DNA from: Akanthomyces muscarius
Taxonomy: Eukaryota; Ascomycota; Sordariomycetes; Hypocreales; Cordycipitaceae
DNA: 64,000 nt
NCBI RefSeq assembly: GCF_028009165.1
Contig: NC_079241.1
Span: 2,170,001 to 2,234,000 of the forward strand
Reading direction: 5' to 3'
Below are positions 1-10,733 of this stretch, piece after piece. Position 1 is the stretch's first letter. Every line of letters begins with the position of its first letter. Below the pieces are notes generated by a model. The model was given only the letters and a program-made list of their open reading frames with translations, made no database searches and was not told the DNA's origin. The position numbers and the translations under genes are program-made.

Positions 1-360
1 GCAAAGCAAGCTTCCCGGAAGCACCCTACCTTGGTCAAGCTCAGGCCAAAAACCGGCAATCGTTTATGGGGTGGGCCGGCGGTTCAGACGGCCCGACGCA
101 GTGCTGTGGCCACTGTACCTTCACGTGTGGGTTGCCTGGACAACCACCCACAGCGACCACGATCCTGTGCCACACCAATTGTCGGCGCTTGGCTATACAT
201 TGAAACCACAGCAAAAACAGTGTCCAAGGTAGGTCACGGATGTATCAATAGGACGAAACGGTCGATTCACGATCTACGACGAAGAGTATCGGTCGTGCCG
301 AAGAAAAACGAATTTTCTTATAATATCGACGTCAATTGGTCTTATTAAACACAAACAATC
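1..360. other. upstream region of the kinesin gene
   Basis: No gene could be supported here. Open frames in this stretch have no recognisable domain and no plausible splice partner. It probably contains the promoter and 5' leader of the kinesin gene that starts at 361; the start codon follows the A-rich context ACAATC-ATG. Confidence 0.4.
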
Positions 361-2407
361 ATGTCTGTACGAGTGGTGGCCCGAATCCGTCCGCTACTGG
401 ACGGCGAGCACGAGAAGGACATCATCGTCCGCGGAGACAGCACCGAGGCTGGAAAGCCCAACACGATTGTCAAGATCCCAAGCCCCAAGAATGGCGCCGA
501 GGAGTTTTCGTTTGCGTTTAACAGCGTCTACGACCAATCGACATCGCAGGAAACCCTGTTCACTTCAGAAGGTACGCCAGTTCGTCCAGGGAGAGAGTAT
601 AGCGTGCACTGACAGGGATATAGTACAACCGCTTCTCAAATCGCTCTTCCAAGGACTTGATGTCACCATCTTTGCCTACGGCGTGACCGGCACCGGCAAG
701 ACACACACCATGCGAGGTGGCCTGAAACTGGCTGACCGCGGCGTCATTCCTCGACTGCTCAGCGGCGTATTCCGACGCGGCAAGAAAATTGCCAGGGACT
801 CGGACGACGAGACAATCGTCACAGTGGCGCTTTCATACTACGAAATCTACAACGATAAAGTCTTTGACCTGCTGGAGCCTGCCGAGCAGCGTACGCCGAT
901 GGGCCTACCGCTGCGTGCTGAGGCCAACGGCCGCACCGTCGTTTGTGGCCTCACAGAACGCCGCTGCGACGACCTCAAGGACTTTGAGAAGATGTATATC
1001 GAAGCCAACAACAACCGCATCACCGCCGCCACTAAGCTCAACGCCCATAGTAGCCGCAGCCACGCCATTCTGCGCGTCAAGGTGACGCAGACCGGTCCCG
1101 ACTTTATCCGCGAAAGCACCGCCTCAGCTATTGACTTGGCTGGCTCAGAGGACAACCGCCGCACGGACAACGGCAAGGAGCGCCTCGTCGAGTCGGCAGC
1201 CATTAACAAGAGCCTGTTTGTGCTGAGCCAGTGCATCGACGCCATCTCGCGCGGCGACCGGCGCATCCCCTTTCGCGAGTCCAAGATGACGCGCATCCTC
1301 TCCCTCGGGCAGAACAACGGCATCACCGTCATGATACTCAACCTGGCGCCGCTGCGCAGTTACCACCTCGACACCTTGAGCAGTCTCAACGTCAGCTCGC
1401 GCGCAAAGCGCATCGAGGTCCGCGAGATCGAAAATGAGGTCGTGTACAAGCAGTTCCCGAAGTCGAGCACGGCACATACCGGCCTCGGCGGGGCGAAACG
1501 TCAGCCGCTACAGCCGCTGGCCAATGCGCACAATGTGCAGAGCGGAAATGCGGCGGCGGCGCGGCCCGTCAAAGCGTTCAGCGTGTACACGGATGAGCTG
1601 AAGCCCATCCCTACCTCGCGGCCCTCGCTGGCCACGTCGGACATTCGCAAGGTCAGCCCCGTGAAGCGCGCCTCGGAGCAGGAGTCGGGCATCTCTCGAC
1701 CATCGAAGCTGGCCCGCCCGTCACTGCTACCCTCCTCTTTCGCGTCAGCCGGCACCCAAGGCGCTATGAGCAGCCAAGGGTCCATCACCATGTCTGCCGC
1801 GCAGATCGAGGCCATGGTCGAGAAGAAGGTTGCCGAAGTGCTCGCCGCGCGCATGGCCGCCGAGCAGCAGACCACGACTGTCATGGCGCCGCCTCCGCCG
1901 CCGCCGCCGTCACAGCCCTCTCACGCCGCCGTGCAGAGGCGTCTCGAGGCACTAGAGCGCCGCATCGAAGCTGACGAGCGACGCGAGGACTCCAAGTCGG
2001 ACGGTCTGCGGTATCTGCTCTCGGCGCGCCAGCACAAGGAGAGCGGCGACGAGGCTTCGGCGCTAAAGGCGTACGAGATGGCGCTGCCCTTCTTTCCCGG
2101 GCAGACGAAGCTGGTGGGCAAGATTGAGCGCCTGCGCGCGCGTCTCGGCATGCCCCCGATGGCGCCGTCGGCCCCCGTCGCGGCGGCCGCAGCGGCAGCG
2201 CAGGCGGCGGGCGAGGAAACGACGTGCATCCTGGGCCAGGCGGCGGCGGCGCCTGAGAGACGGCGCATGTCGCGGCTGCCCGTCATTCACGACTCGGCGA
2301 GCGATTTGACGGCGAACCTCGACGTGACGAGCACGATTTCATTCGACTTTAACGCGCGACAGAGACGCATGTCGCGATTCAGCGTGCATCCCATGTCGGC
2401 AAACTAA
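361..2407 (+). CDS. kinesin-like motor protein (N-terminal motor, short tail; Kid/kinesin-10-like)
   Basis: Exons 361-571 and 624-2407, with a 52-nt GT-AG intron, give 664 residues. The motor domain is at the N-terminus: it opens with a VRVVARIRP strand, the P-loop GVTGTGKT lies at residues 90-97, and switch I (SSRSHAIL) and switch II (DLAGSED) follow, so it should be an ATP-driven microtubule motor. After the motor come a low-complexity Ser/Pro/Ala linker, a short coiled-coil-like helix before a run of prolines, and a TPR-like helical hairpin (about residues 540-590). The short tail and compact motor resemble KIF22/Kid-type chromokinesins. That subfamily call is an inference; kinesin itself is certain. 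A start further downstream in exon 2 would lose the beginning of the motor, so 361 was chosen. Confidence 0.93.
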
Positions 2408-2998
2408 GGACCAAAGAAAGCGATCAATGTTGCCGTCTGGGCTAACTAGCATGGCATTTTTGTTAGCATTGCGGGTACAAAACGAGGGGTATACGGTGTT
2501 CTTACCCTTTCCTTTGTTGAGCTTGACGAGCATCTTCTTTTTGTGCATTGATGATCAGCACAAAAGAGACCAACATCAGCATCATTTCATCATATCCGTG
2601 CAAACAAGGACTGGCTTGGGTAAAAGCAAAAGCCAGCTTGGCGGAGTAGAGGCGTTTTTTTGGAGGGAGGGATTTGGGGTTATCTTTTTATATCTGGCTT
2701 ATTGGGGTGAGAGCTCGAGCGTGAGGAGTCTTGACCGGATATTGGGCATCATTTTTCATGACGAAATGTGTTTGAATGTATTCAATGTTTGGAATATTTC
2801 AAAAGACGAAGAATAGATAAACACGAGCAAACTTTTAAAAAAAAATGTACGGCTCCCCTATGGCGGTGTGTGGTAGGATGAAGACAACTGGGTGCTGTGA
2901 GAAGCACTCACAGCCTGTCGTTATGATGGCCCTGGGCGGCTGACGACGGCTTGGCGGCCGGCCAGAGCCAATCCATGGCGCAGATCGCCAAAAACACA
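2408..2998. other. kinesin 3' flank, no gene seen
   Basis: AT-richer sequence after the kinesin stop. The one open frame on the plus strand (2427-2816) has no recognisable domain and coincides with the likely 3' UTR. No RNA gene was recognised. Confidence 0.4.
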
Positions 2999-3080
2999 AC
3001 ACGCTGTTGGATGCACTATCGCGAAGAACCTTGGCCGCGCCGACGTGCGCCAGCGCCTCAGGGACCAGGTACAGGAATTG
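2999..3080 (+). pseudogene. beta-galactosidase (GH35) gene remnant
   Basis: In one frame from 3024 the DNA encodes KNLGRADVRQRLRDQVQ. The intact GH35 gene of this window (minus strand, near 11161-11205) encodes ENLGRVDVRQRLRDQVK. Over the 45 nt from AACCTTGG to the final valine codon I count 40 identical bases. Homology fades on both sides and stop codons follow, so this is a detached scrap of a second GH35 gene, not an exon. Only about 80 bp can be assigned. Confidence 0.75.
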
Positions 3081-4123
3081 CTCCGACGTGCGTTTCAAAT
3101 GCGCGCCCCCCTCTTGCCCATCCATTGCAGTTCGACCACACCACTTGACCACCACCCCCATTTTGTTCTAGAGGGGGGAGGGGTCGTGTCCTGCGCGACA
3201 TCGTTCGGGGGCGGCGCCGCCGGCGGAGAGAGACCACACAGACGTTCTGCACGCGGGCCGCCACACTGCACGATCTAGTTGACTTATTTATAGTCCGAGG
3301 GCTAGGGAAAAAAAGCAACGTTTTGGTAAAAGTCGCGATTCAGGCGAAACTTGATCAAGGGCGTGGGGGACACTAGTGTCGTTGGAGCTTCACGTTGCTT
3401 TCTTATTAGTGGCGAAGCGTCATTCACTGTCCTAATAATTACGTAGTGTATTCTGTACCCAAGCCGGCACATCTAACAAACGGCTCGACAGATATATTTA
3501 GACACACGAGAAAGACAAGAAACAATGCTAGAGAGTGCAGATGAACAGATTCTTCGCACGCAGAGTATTAGTGCGGTTTCGAGACGTCGGGCAGAGGCAC
3601 GTGAGTCAAGCAGCCCTTGAAACCGCAGACCTTGTCTCGAGCTGGAATTCTGGATCGTCATACGTCCAACCCCTCCGCCCCATTGTGTCACAGTCACGAG
3701 CCCTAAAAAGATGACGCCACGGAAACAGAGAATGACGTGTTCGTAGTGTTTATTGAATCGAACAAGTGTATTGAAATATTGAAGCAATAGCCAAACAGTA
3801 AAACTGGTATTCGTGATAGAAATACACACGCAGCCATGTGCAGTGTGGATGAAGTTCGTAACCAAAGGCCCGCATATGATATATAAGCCCATCTAAAAAG
3901 CCTCTTCGTGGAACCCAAAGTAAATAAAGAAAATAGGAAGAAGGCGTGAAAATAATGAAGGTGAAGATAATGATATAAAGAGTGCCAGGGTCATCATGTC
4001 CCCAATGAAATGCAAAGTGTAAAACGCTCTCAACTCCGAAAACAAAGGCCGTGTCCAGTTATTGCAGTCACCAAGCTGCTTTTCCACCTCTCGTTTCTGT
4101 GCATCTTTCGAGTGCTTGCTCCA
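3081..4123. other. intergenic region, no gene seen
   Basis: About 1 kb between the beta-galactosidase scrap and the small minus-strand gene. Open frames on the minus strand (3473-3892, 3703-3918, 3893-4087) show no domain and no gene-like codon pattern. The part nearest 4123 is probably the 3' UTR of the next gene. Confidence 0.4.
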
Positions 4124-4537
4124 TCACCACTTCCTGTCGAGCCATTGGACGGTACTGCGTCGACGCTCACTGCCAGAGGTCTGCGAGGTGGTGCTGCCGT
4201 TGAACGAGGGCATGGAGCTGAAGCGGTTGAGACGCTTGCGCGGGGGCATGGGGGCGACGGGCTCCTCGTCCATGTCCATGAGGGGGGAGGAGGGCATGTC
4301 GCGGCTCAGGTTGGACTTGGAGGCGCCGACGTGCTCGCCGTGGAGGGCATCGGTGCGGTTCAGGCTCGACTCGGTCGAGGAGCCGGTGCTGCTGGGGGTC
4401 TGGTAGACGTACTCGCCGTCGACGTAGACAGCGTTGGAGACGAACGTGGAGCGGCGGTGGCGGCGGCGGGTGTAGTGCTGCTCGAGGCGAAAGAACTCGA
4501 GCTTGGCCTGGATACGGTCGAGGAGGCTGCGGCCCAT
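4124..4537 (-). CDS. conserved-looking fungal protein of unknown function, 137 aa
   Basis: A single open frame of 137 residues starting MGRSLLDRIQAKLEFF. The N-terminal 45 residues look ordered: a basic amphipathic helix, then a cluster HYTRRRHRRS, then VSNAVYVDGEYVY. The rest is Ser/Thr/Arg-rich and likely disordered, with several RRxS-type phosphorylation-like sites. There is no signal peptide, membrane segment or catalytic motif. The 0.6 kb upstream is rich in pyrimidines on the coding strand, like leaders of well-expressed fungal genes. I do not recognise a function. Codon use and the absence of competing frames support it as real. Confidence 0.65.
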   Translation of the reverse strand: MGRSLLDRIQAKLEFFRLEQHYTRRRHRRSTFVSNAVYVDGEYVYQTPSSTGSSTESSLNRTDALHGEHVGASKSNLSRDMPSSPLMDMDEEPVAPMPPRKRLNRFSSMPSFNGSTTSQTSGSERRRSTVQWLDRKW

Positions 4538-7479
4538 GTTTGCGGTGGTTCGTCGAGTGTAGAGGATGTCGAGTCGTCAAGCAGATTGAAATGGCCGAGA
4601 ATATTTTCCTCCTTGGGTAAGAGTGAAAGGAAGCTTCGGCGGGTGGTATTTGACAAGACGAGTTCGATTTAGCGGCGCGAGGAGCGCGAGGCCTAGAGCG
4701 GAACGGTCGGTTGGGTGTGAGACAAGGCAAGACCTCTGGTCACCAAAGTCTAAAGTTGAAGGAGAGACAAAGAGTTTGAAATCAAGGGACGACAGTATTT
4801 TCCAACAAAAATCCGACAGAAGGCTTTTGAAGATGGAAGAGGGGGAAGCAAGGGAAAAAAAAAGAGGGTTGGCAGCGAGTGGATTTTATGAGGACAAGCC
4901 GTGAGAACGAATGAACGACTGGAAGGGGCAGGTACAAGTTGGTTGCATGAAGGAGGAAAAAAGAGGCTGCGGCCCGTGGGGGGCTGTGGTGGTGTGGGAG
5001 GGGGAGGCGGTTAAAGAGAGGATGAAGCCACAAACGACGACTGGATAGGAAAAGAGGGAGAAGTGGAAGAGATAAACAGCGGCAACGGCAGAGATGGGTC
5101 TTTCTTCAGCGGCTGGTAGGAAGGAAGGAATAAAATCAGCTACCGGGGAGGAAAAAAGTGCTGGGGTTGCCATGCAGCTGGGGTATATTAAACCATGCAA
5201 GTAAGGTTGCATGGATGCGTTAGTGTGCTTGTGCCTGATGAGGACAGGATGGAGGTGCAGCGAGTGGTGGAGGACAAGTGGCTTTGCAGGGGGGGCAGGA
5301 CGAAGTACACTGCACGTATAGCGTCCACAGTCTGCAATGCAGAAATTGCTCTTGGCCTACTTGTCCGCTACAAAGCGGCCCCTGTCAACCGTCACGCCCA
5401 TCCTGCCGGTCGGTCCCCTCCCCTAGACTGACTGCGTTTTAGCGCCCTGGGTTGGCCACTGAGCGCTGGATCTTTCCCCATCCTCCCCCGCTGGAGCCAC
5501 CTGCCTGAAGCAGGCCAGCCGTTCTGGGCCTGTTCTATCGCCCCCCCGTTTGTTGATTCTCCATCTCTTCTGCAAAGCTCCTCTGACAAACGCAGACGAG
5601 TAGACGGACTGGCTGGCAGCAAACGGCAACAAAACGAAGAAGAAACACCTTCATCTTCTTGCCGAGACACCATGAACCCATTTTCATTACAAAAAGTGAT
5701 GCAGCAACAAACTCATTTTGCTGGCCCGCCCGCCCCCTGTGCGGCACACCAGAGTCGCCAGTGTCGCCAAGTCTTGTTCCTGGCCGCTCCCCTGTCCTTG
5801 AATACACGCTACCGGTAGCACCACTTTGCCGGTACGACTAGACATGGGCAGAGACCAGCTAACGGCCTGTCCGCCTCGCTACGGGCTAGTTACTGGCAAA
5901 TAATAAGACAGGGGAAGAAGAGCAAGAAAAAGCTTCTGCGTTTGACTGGGGCCCGCGCATGTTCGTTTTTAGCTCTGCGTGCGATTCGATGGATGGGATG
6001 GCTGCTTTGGTCGTATTGTGGCGTCCACAAACCCCGCGGGAAACCCATCGTCCAACCTCGCACACTTTGCCCATTCGCTCTTCGTTTCCAGACCTGGGCA
6101 ATGCGCAGCTCACCACTGTCACACCCGTCCCTGACACGTAAAATTCCTTTCAGTGGTGGGCGTCACAGACGGGCAGAGAAGCCCTGCAACCTATTCTGTT
6201 GCCAAACCAAACAATCTCTTGTCAATCAAGACACCGGTGATACCCCTATTCCAGAGTCGATACCAGCCCCCGCCTGGCGTCGAGACCACGTTGAATGCCC
6301 ACTTACCCATTGCCCACGTTGGGGGCGTTGTGCAGTAGTTCGTTGCAGTACTGGTAAATACGGAGAAGGTACCCAGTAACTTAGTTAGTTCTTAGCCTAC
6401 CACATAATTCAATTGAGCCAGCCGACGCCATATTCCTACCACACCACCAGAACCACTGCCCGATGGCTGATGGCTGATAACTACCTAGTGATGGCTGCTA
6501 CCACCACTTGGCGCAACCCCTGGCCCGTTTTTCTTGCTCGTCTTTTATCAGTCAGTCAATCATCAGTGAATGGACGGCGAGCAATCCGCAATACTGATAC
6601 GATGGATCCGCTGTTGGACGCCACCCGGCCACCTTGAAGAATGGATGGCAAGCCCAGCTTCCAGAACCCATCCATGTTCGCGGCCAGCCAGGTACACGGG
6701 GTTTCTGTGACGAACCGGTGGTCAGCGCTGACTTTGTGCTGCTCCATCTAGTAATTATATGCAGGGGCCCGTTCGGAGATTTCTCCCGTCTGCAGACGCA
6801 ACATCAGACTCCAAATGTACATGCTGCTTTATTTGCCCTCCTTGCCTCGTACTGCTTGCTGCAGAACGTGGGCGGGTGGGTATGCGGCCGTTGCCGCTGT
6901 AATGACTCTTTAAAAAATTAGCGCTCTCACTGGCCTTGGTCTAATGCAGGGGGCATGCTTCTTCGTGGGAATACATGCAGACTGACAAACCTCTCAATGC
7001 CGCGACAGCTTGCGAAGCCTCAGTGACCTTGGCCGTTACTGCGGCCGCAGAGATCCTGTTTCGGTAGCTGCCACCTTAAGCAGCAGCAAAAGTGTACATG
7101 TTGCTAATCCGGAGACTTGGGCGATAGGCAGATGCCATGGAACCTCGATATACAGTGTTTACTGCCAGCAATTGTCACTGCTCCACCCCAACCTATCGCC
7201 AGCAGCCGCTCGAGCGCTCCATCGTACAACTTCCTCTACCAACAACTGATTGACAATCACAATACTTCACAGTATGGGCGATCTGTCGTGGAGACAATCA
7301 CCATCGCCATCGCCACCGCCACCTCCTCGGCCGCCCATCCTGCGCCTCCCATCATCTCCATAGCCGCTGGCATACCAGGTGCTGTTCAGCGAGCCGCATG
7401 AGGCCTTGCCGGGAGCCTTTCCCCTCCATAGAAATCATAGAAGATTCGACTTGAATTACCAACGACATCTCCAGAAACA
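4538..7479. other. long gene-poor stretch
   Basis: Nearly 3 kb in which I can support no gene. The first 600 bp is probably the leader and promoter of the small minus-strand gene. Between 5200 and 7480 there are only short overlapping frames with no domain, mixed with A/T and C runs. No tRNA, transposase or long terminal repeat was recognised. Confidence 0.4.
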
Positions 7480-8261
7480 CCGCCACAGTGCAGCAATCTT
7501 ATGTCGTCAAGTATGGCAGCCAGCCACGTGCACGAGCTAGAAGCCGATACGATGCGGTTTGTACAGCGCACAAGACCCTACATACGCATCCCGGGAGTGT
7601 TTGCTGTGTATAAGTGTATAAAATCGCTAGAGAGGACGACTGACCTGGAGCAATCACGTACATAATCATGGAGAGGCTTCCAGGCAAGACGCTCCAGGCC
7701 AAATGGGGGGGGGGCTTAGCAAGATGAAAAGCTTGGAAATGCACAGCAATTGCGAGGTTGCCTAGAGTCGCTACGTCCGATCCAGCACCAAAGAGTGCTT
7801 GGTAGCTTGAACAGATCCACACTACAAGATTTAATGTTCACGTCCACCAAGCCTGATCCTGCAATCAACGGCCCCTTCACCAACGAGCAAGATCTCATCG
7901 ACGGCATGATCAACAAATATGAGCGCGACGGGATAAAGGTATATGTCGGCGCAGAGCGAATCCAGTATCAGGTCGCCTATTCCCGTCAAGTTGCTCACAA
8001 AGTATTTATCGGACCAGGCCAGCCAATGTTCACGCACTGCGACATTCAACGCAAGAACATTATGGTACAATCAGACGGCAAGATTGCTCTTATTGACTGG
8101 AACACATCTGGATGGCATCCCCAGTACTTGGAATATGCCGTCGTCATATGTTCCTGTGGCTCATCGAAGATGACTGGCCTGCATGCGTTGCCGTCTCTGT
8201 GGACGAACACCCTAACCACCAGGCCTGGATGAACATGATTCGAATGGAGCTCTGGGGTTAA
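7480..8261 (+). pseudogene. aminoglycoside-phosphotransferase (APH)-family kinase, broken
   Basis: Successive APH/choline-kinase-like motifs appear in order but in different frames. They are the lysine strand YVVKYG (about 7499), the helix ELEADTMRFV (about 7532), YIIMERLPGKTLQAKW (about 7660), a middle block from 7750, the catalytic loop THCDIQRKNIMV (about 8034), and the metal-binding IDWNTSGWHPQYLEYA. The last segment changes frame near 8149-8151 and ends in a family-like FLWLIEDDWPACVAV stretch with a stop at 8259-8261. At least three frame changes are needed and no single set of introns explains them, so the copy is non-functional. An intact family member lies 374 bp downstream on the other strand, but its sequence is clearly divergent. 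Confidence 0.75.
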
Positions 8262-8634
8262 ATTGAAGGCAGTGAAAGCTGCCCATCGCTTTACCACCTC
8301 AACATCTATTCCTCGCGCGAAGAATGGTGTCGATAACCACAGATCTTCATGCAAGCCTATAGTATGGTCTATGCTACAAGCAGGCCTGCGACTTCATCGA
8401 CAGATGGATACAGTTTCGTCTGCCTTCTACCATGGTATATATTGTCTTTCCGGCCCAACGGTGGCACAGGAAGCAGCGGACAAATCAGTTACGCAAGCAA
8501 ATCAGTTACGCAAGCAAATCAGTTACGCAAGCAAATCAGTTACGCAAGCAAATCAGTTACACAAGCAATGCTTATCAGCCCACGTAGCCAACGATAGATG
8601 GCATTGGGGATTTTTCCCTTGGAAAGACGTGCAT
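8262..8634. other. spacer between two APH-family loci
   Basis: Contains the 17-bp tandem repeat annotated separately. No gene was seen. It is the 3' side of both the broken plus-strand copy and the intact minus-strand gene. Confidence 0.4.
8482..8566. repeat. 17-bp minisatellite, five copies
   Basis: Five head-to-tail copies of AAATCAGTTACGCAAGC at 8482, 8499, 8516, 8533 and 8550. The first four are identical and the fifth has one change (ACACAAGC). There are no spacers, so it is a simple tandem array and not a CRISPR. Confidence 0.95.
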
Positions 8635-9921
8635 CTATGAGAGCTTCCTCAAGTTCTCCTGCAGCTCTGTCGCGCTCTTGGCAAACTGCTCGTCCAGGGC
8701 GGCCCCTGCGTACCGACCCGGCAGCCACCACGGCGCAATATTGTCCGCCACACGCTCCAGGCAGTGCACTGCGTTCCAGATAGAGACGCTGATCCCAGCT
8801 GTCGGCGTTGCGATGTCCCGCGCCCCAAGCTCTCTCAGGTACGCCTTGTACAAGTGCTCTGGCCAGTCGCCCTCGTTGCCGACAGCATCGTTGAGGAACT
8901 CCTCCACGGGCGCGAAGAAGCCTGCGAACTCAAAATCGACGATTCCTGAAATTTTGGGCGGCGAACCGCTCACGAGTATGTTTCTGGGTGATACGTCGTA
9001 GTGCGTAAAAACAAAGTTGCTGCTCGACGTGCCCTGAAGCTGCCGAATAGCATCCAGCTGTGGTAGAGTATCTGTGATGAAGCTCCGTATCTCAGGGGCA
9101 AGATGTCGATTGTGGGTATAGTTGTCATTGCTTTCCAACTGCTTCAGCTTCTCCTCCATCTTTAGTGTATACTGTTGCGTGACGCTCGTGATTGGCGTTG
9201 CGATGCGGAGCTCGTCAACGAGGATTCCTCGGACCACGAGATTCTGCGGCTGCGGCCCCGCGTTGTCCGTGATTACAAAATCTGGTTCGGCAGCGTGGGC
9301 CGTAGGCTGATGGAACTGGATGTTGCCCACAAACTCCTGCGCGGGCACCTTTGTGCGCCAGCTCGCCGCCATGGCCGCAAGCTGTCTCATAATGTCCAGT
9401 CTCGTGGCCTCGTCCAGATCATCGCACGCCGACAATGGAATCCCTGGGAGTCGTGACATTAAAATCCATCCACCGTGCTGCTTATCAGCCTCGGAAATCA
9501 ACAGCGCGACGTGCTTCTTCTCCTCCGGCGCGGACGGGCTCGCCAACGCCACCGCGGCACCATCCTCGGACCAGGCGAGCACGGTTGGGGTTGGAATGTC
9601 GGGGCAGTGCTGGCGCAGAACTTGCAGGCAGCCGACTTCGTTCTGGACCTTGTCCGAGAAGAAGAAGCGCCCGTTGACCTTGAGGACGAGCTCCCGCTCT
9701 GCGGCGTCTGTGCCGCGGAACACGGAGCTCTGGCCCGGGCCGGCGCGTCGGCGGACTTTGAGGAAATAGAGGCGGTTGTTGTAGCCCTTGTTTGTTTCGA
9801 GCTCAGAGTGGGATAGGAGCTCGATTTGGGGAAACGCAGTGGCGATGAGCTGCTCTATGGTTTCGGGTGCAACGTGCACGTTGTACCGGGGTTCGTGCGG
9901 AGGTGTTTGAGGTCGCGACAT
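8635..9921 (-). CDS. APH-family (aminoglycoside phosphotransferase / choline-kinase-like) protein
   Basis: An intronless frame of 428 residues from the ATG at 9921, where the protein begins MSRPQTPPHEP. The open frame extends further upstream, but that part looks like leader sequence. Fold landmarks are the lysine strand RELVLKVNGRFFF, the catalytic loop FTHYDVSPRNILV (His and Asp of a Brenner-type motif) and the metal-binding IVDFEFAGFF. The family phosphorylates small molecules or acts in unknown roles; most fungal members are uncharacterised and antibiotic resistance should not be assumed. Length is normal for fungal members. It faces the broken APH copy tail to tail. Confidence 0.85.
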   Translation of the reverse strand: MSRPQTPPHEPRYNVHVAPETIEQLIATAFPQIELLSHSELETNKGYNNRLYFLKVRRRAGPGQSSVFRGTDAAERELVLKVNGRFFFSDKVQNEVGCLQVLRQHCPDIPTPTVLAWSEDGAAVALASPSAPEEKKHVALLISEADKQHGGWILMSRLPGIPLSACDDLDEATRLDIMRQLAAMAASWRTKVPAQEFVGNIQFHQPTAHAAEPDFVITDNAGPQPQNLVVRGILVDELRIATPITSVTQQYTLKMEEKLKQLESNDNYTHNRHLAPEIRSFITDTLPQLDAIRQLQGTSSSNFVFTHYDVSPRNILVSGSPPKISGIVDFEFAGFFAPVEEFLNDAVGNEGDWPEHLYKAYLRELGARDIATPTAGISVSIWNAVHCLERVADNIAPWWLPGRYAGAALDEQFAKSATELQENLRKLS

Positions 9922-10733
9922 GCTGGCTGTACGCAAGATGTAACGAATTATTTGCTGTTTTTCGTATACGAAAAATGTAACAAATAAAGCAACGTTTTCG
10001 TTTGTGCCAGTTGCAGGCCTTCTCATGTGTTCTCCCGGCAGCCCAGCTGGTTGTTTAGCGTCTCGCACTCCGCGTGAGTCATCCGGTACTAAGGCCTAGA
10101 TTACAGGTGAGCAGCAGTAACCAAACAATCCGCATGCCATGCTGATACATCAAGTGACAAGACAGCTGAATCATGCCGCGAGAGGCGGACGACGGCTGCA
10201 GCGCTGCCAGCGGCCACGGGCTGCTCCACGACCATGCGCCCGACGGCGCCCGACGCCCCGGCGACACCAATCGTGGGGGGATCACTCTGTTGGTCCATTC
10301 TTTTGTTTTGTAATTTTTGCCTCGAGAGTGTGGAGGATGTGTGGCCGGTCCTAGCTAGAGCGCCCCCAGATTTCGGAGCGGCTGAGGTGTTTCAGGCGAA
10401 AGGCTGCGCTCCCCGTAAATATCGACTTGTACATCACGCCAGTTTGCCTGGAGCTCTGGCAAAGGTTATGGCTGGTGATGCATAAACAAGGTGAAGACTA
10501 TGACGCTGAGTTGGTTTTGCAGGACACCGTGACTTCTACCGGTCGCTAACCCCGACAGTCATTTGCCAAGTAGAAAGAAAATTACCAAACACAGACAATT
10601 ACGGGGAGCCGATGCACAGAGATTTTCTGGGAAAAGAAAATGTCTTTATAGCCTTAGTTTTCATTGGTTTATGGTATCATCTACGTCTGGTTCTTCTCTG
10701 ACCTCATATTTCGCAAAACTTCAAAACTGTGCT
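9922..10733. other. region between APH-family gene and beta-galactosidase gene
   Basis: Holds the promoter of the APH gene on the left, an NmrA-like fragment (annotated separately) and the 3' flank of the beta-galactosidase gene. Nothing else is recognisable. Confidence 0.4.
10101..10298 (-). pseudogene. NmrA/isoflavone-reductase-like N-terminal fragment
   Basis: A 65-codon frame whose start contains PPTIGVAGASGAVGRMVVEQ, the first beta-strand and Gly-rich NAD(P)-binding turn (GxxGxxG) of an NmrA-type Rossmann protein. The next 40 residues do not continue the fold and the frame stops, so only the first secondary-structure elements survive. It may be a relic of a gene duplicate. A short functional peptide seems unlikely. 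Confidence 0.55.

Noticed and set aside
7750..8232. Functional 160-aa kinase
   Set aside because: The frame contains only the middle and catalytic loop of the APH fold. The N-lobe and C-terminal part are in other frames, so it is part of a pseudogene.
8482..8566. Possible CRISPR array
   Set aside because: The 17-bp units are directly adjacent with no spacers, and the genome is fungal.
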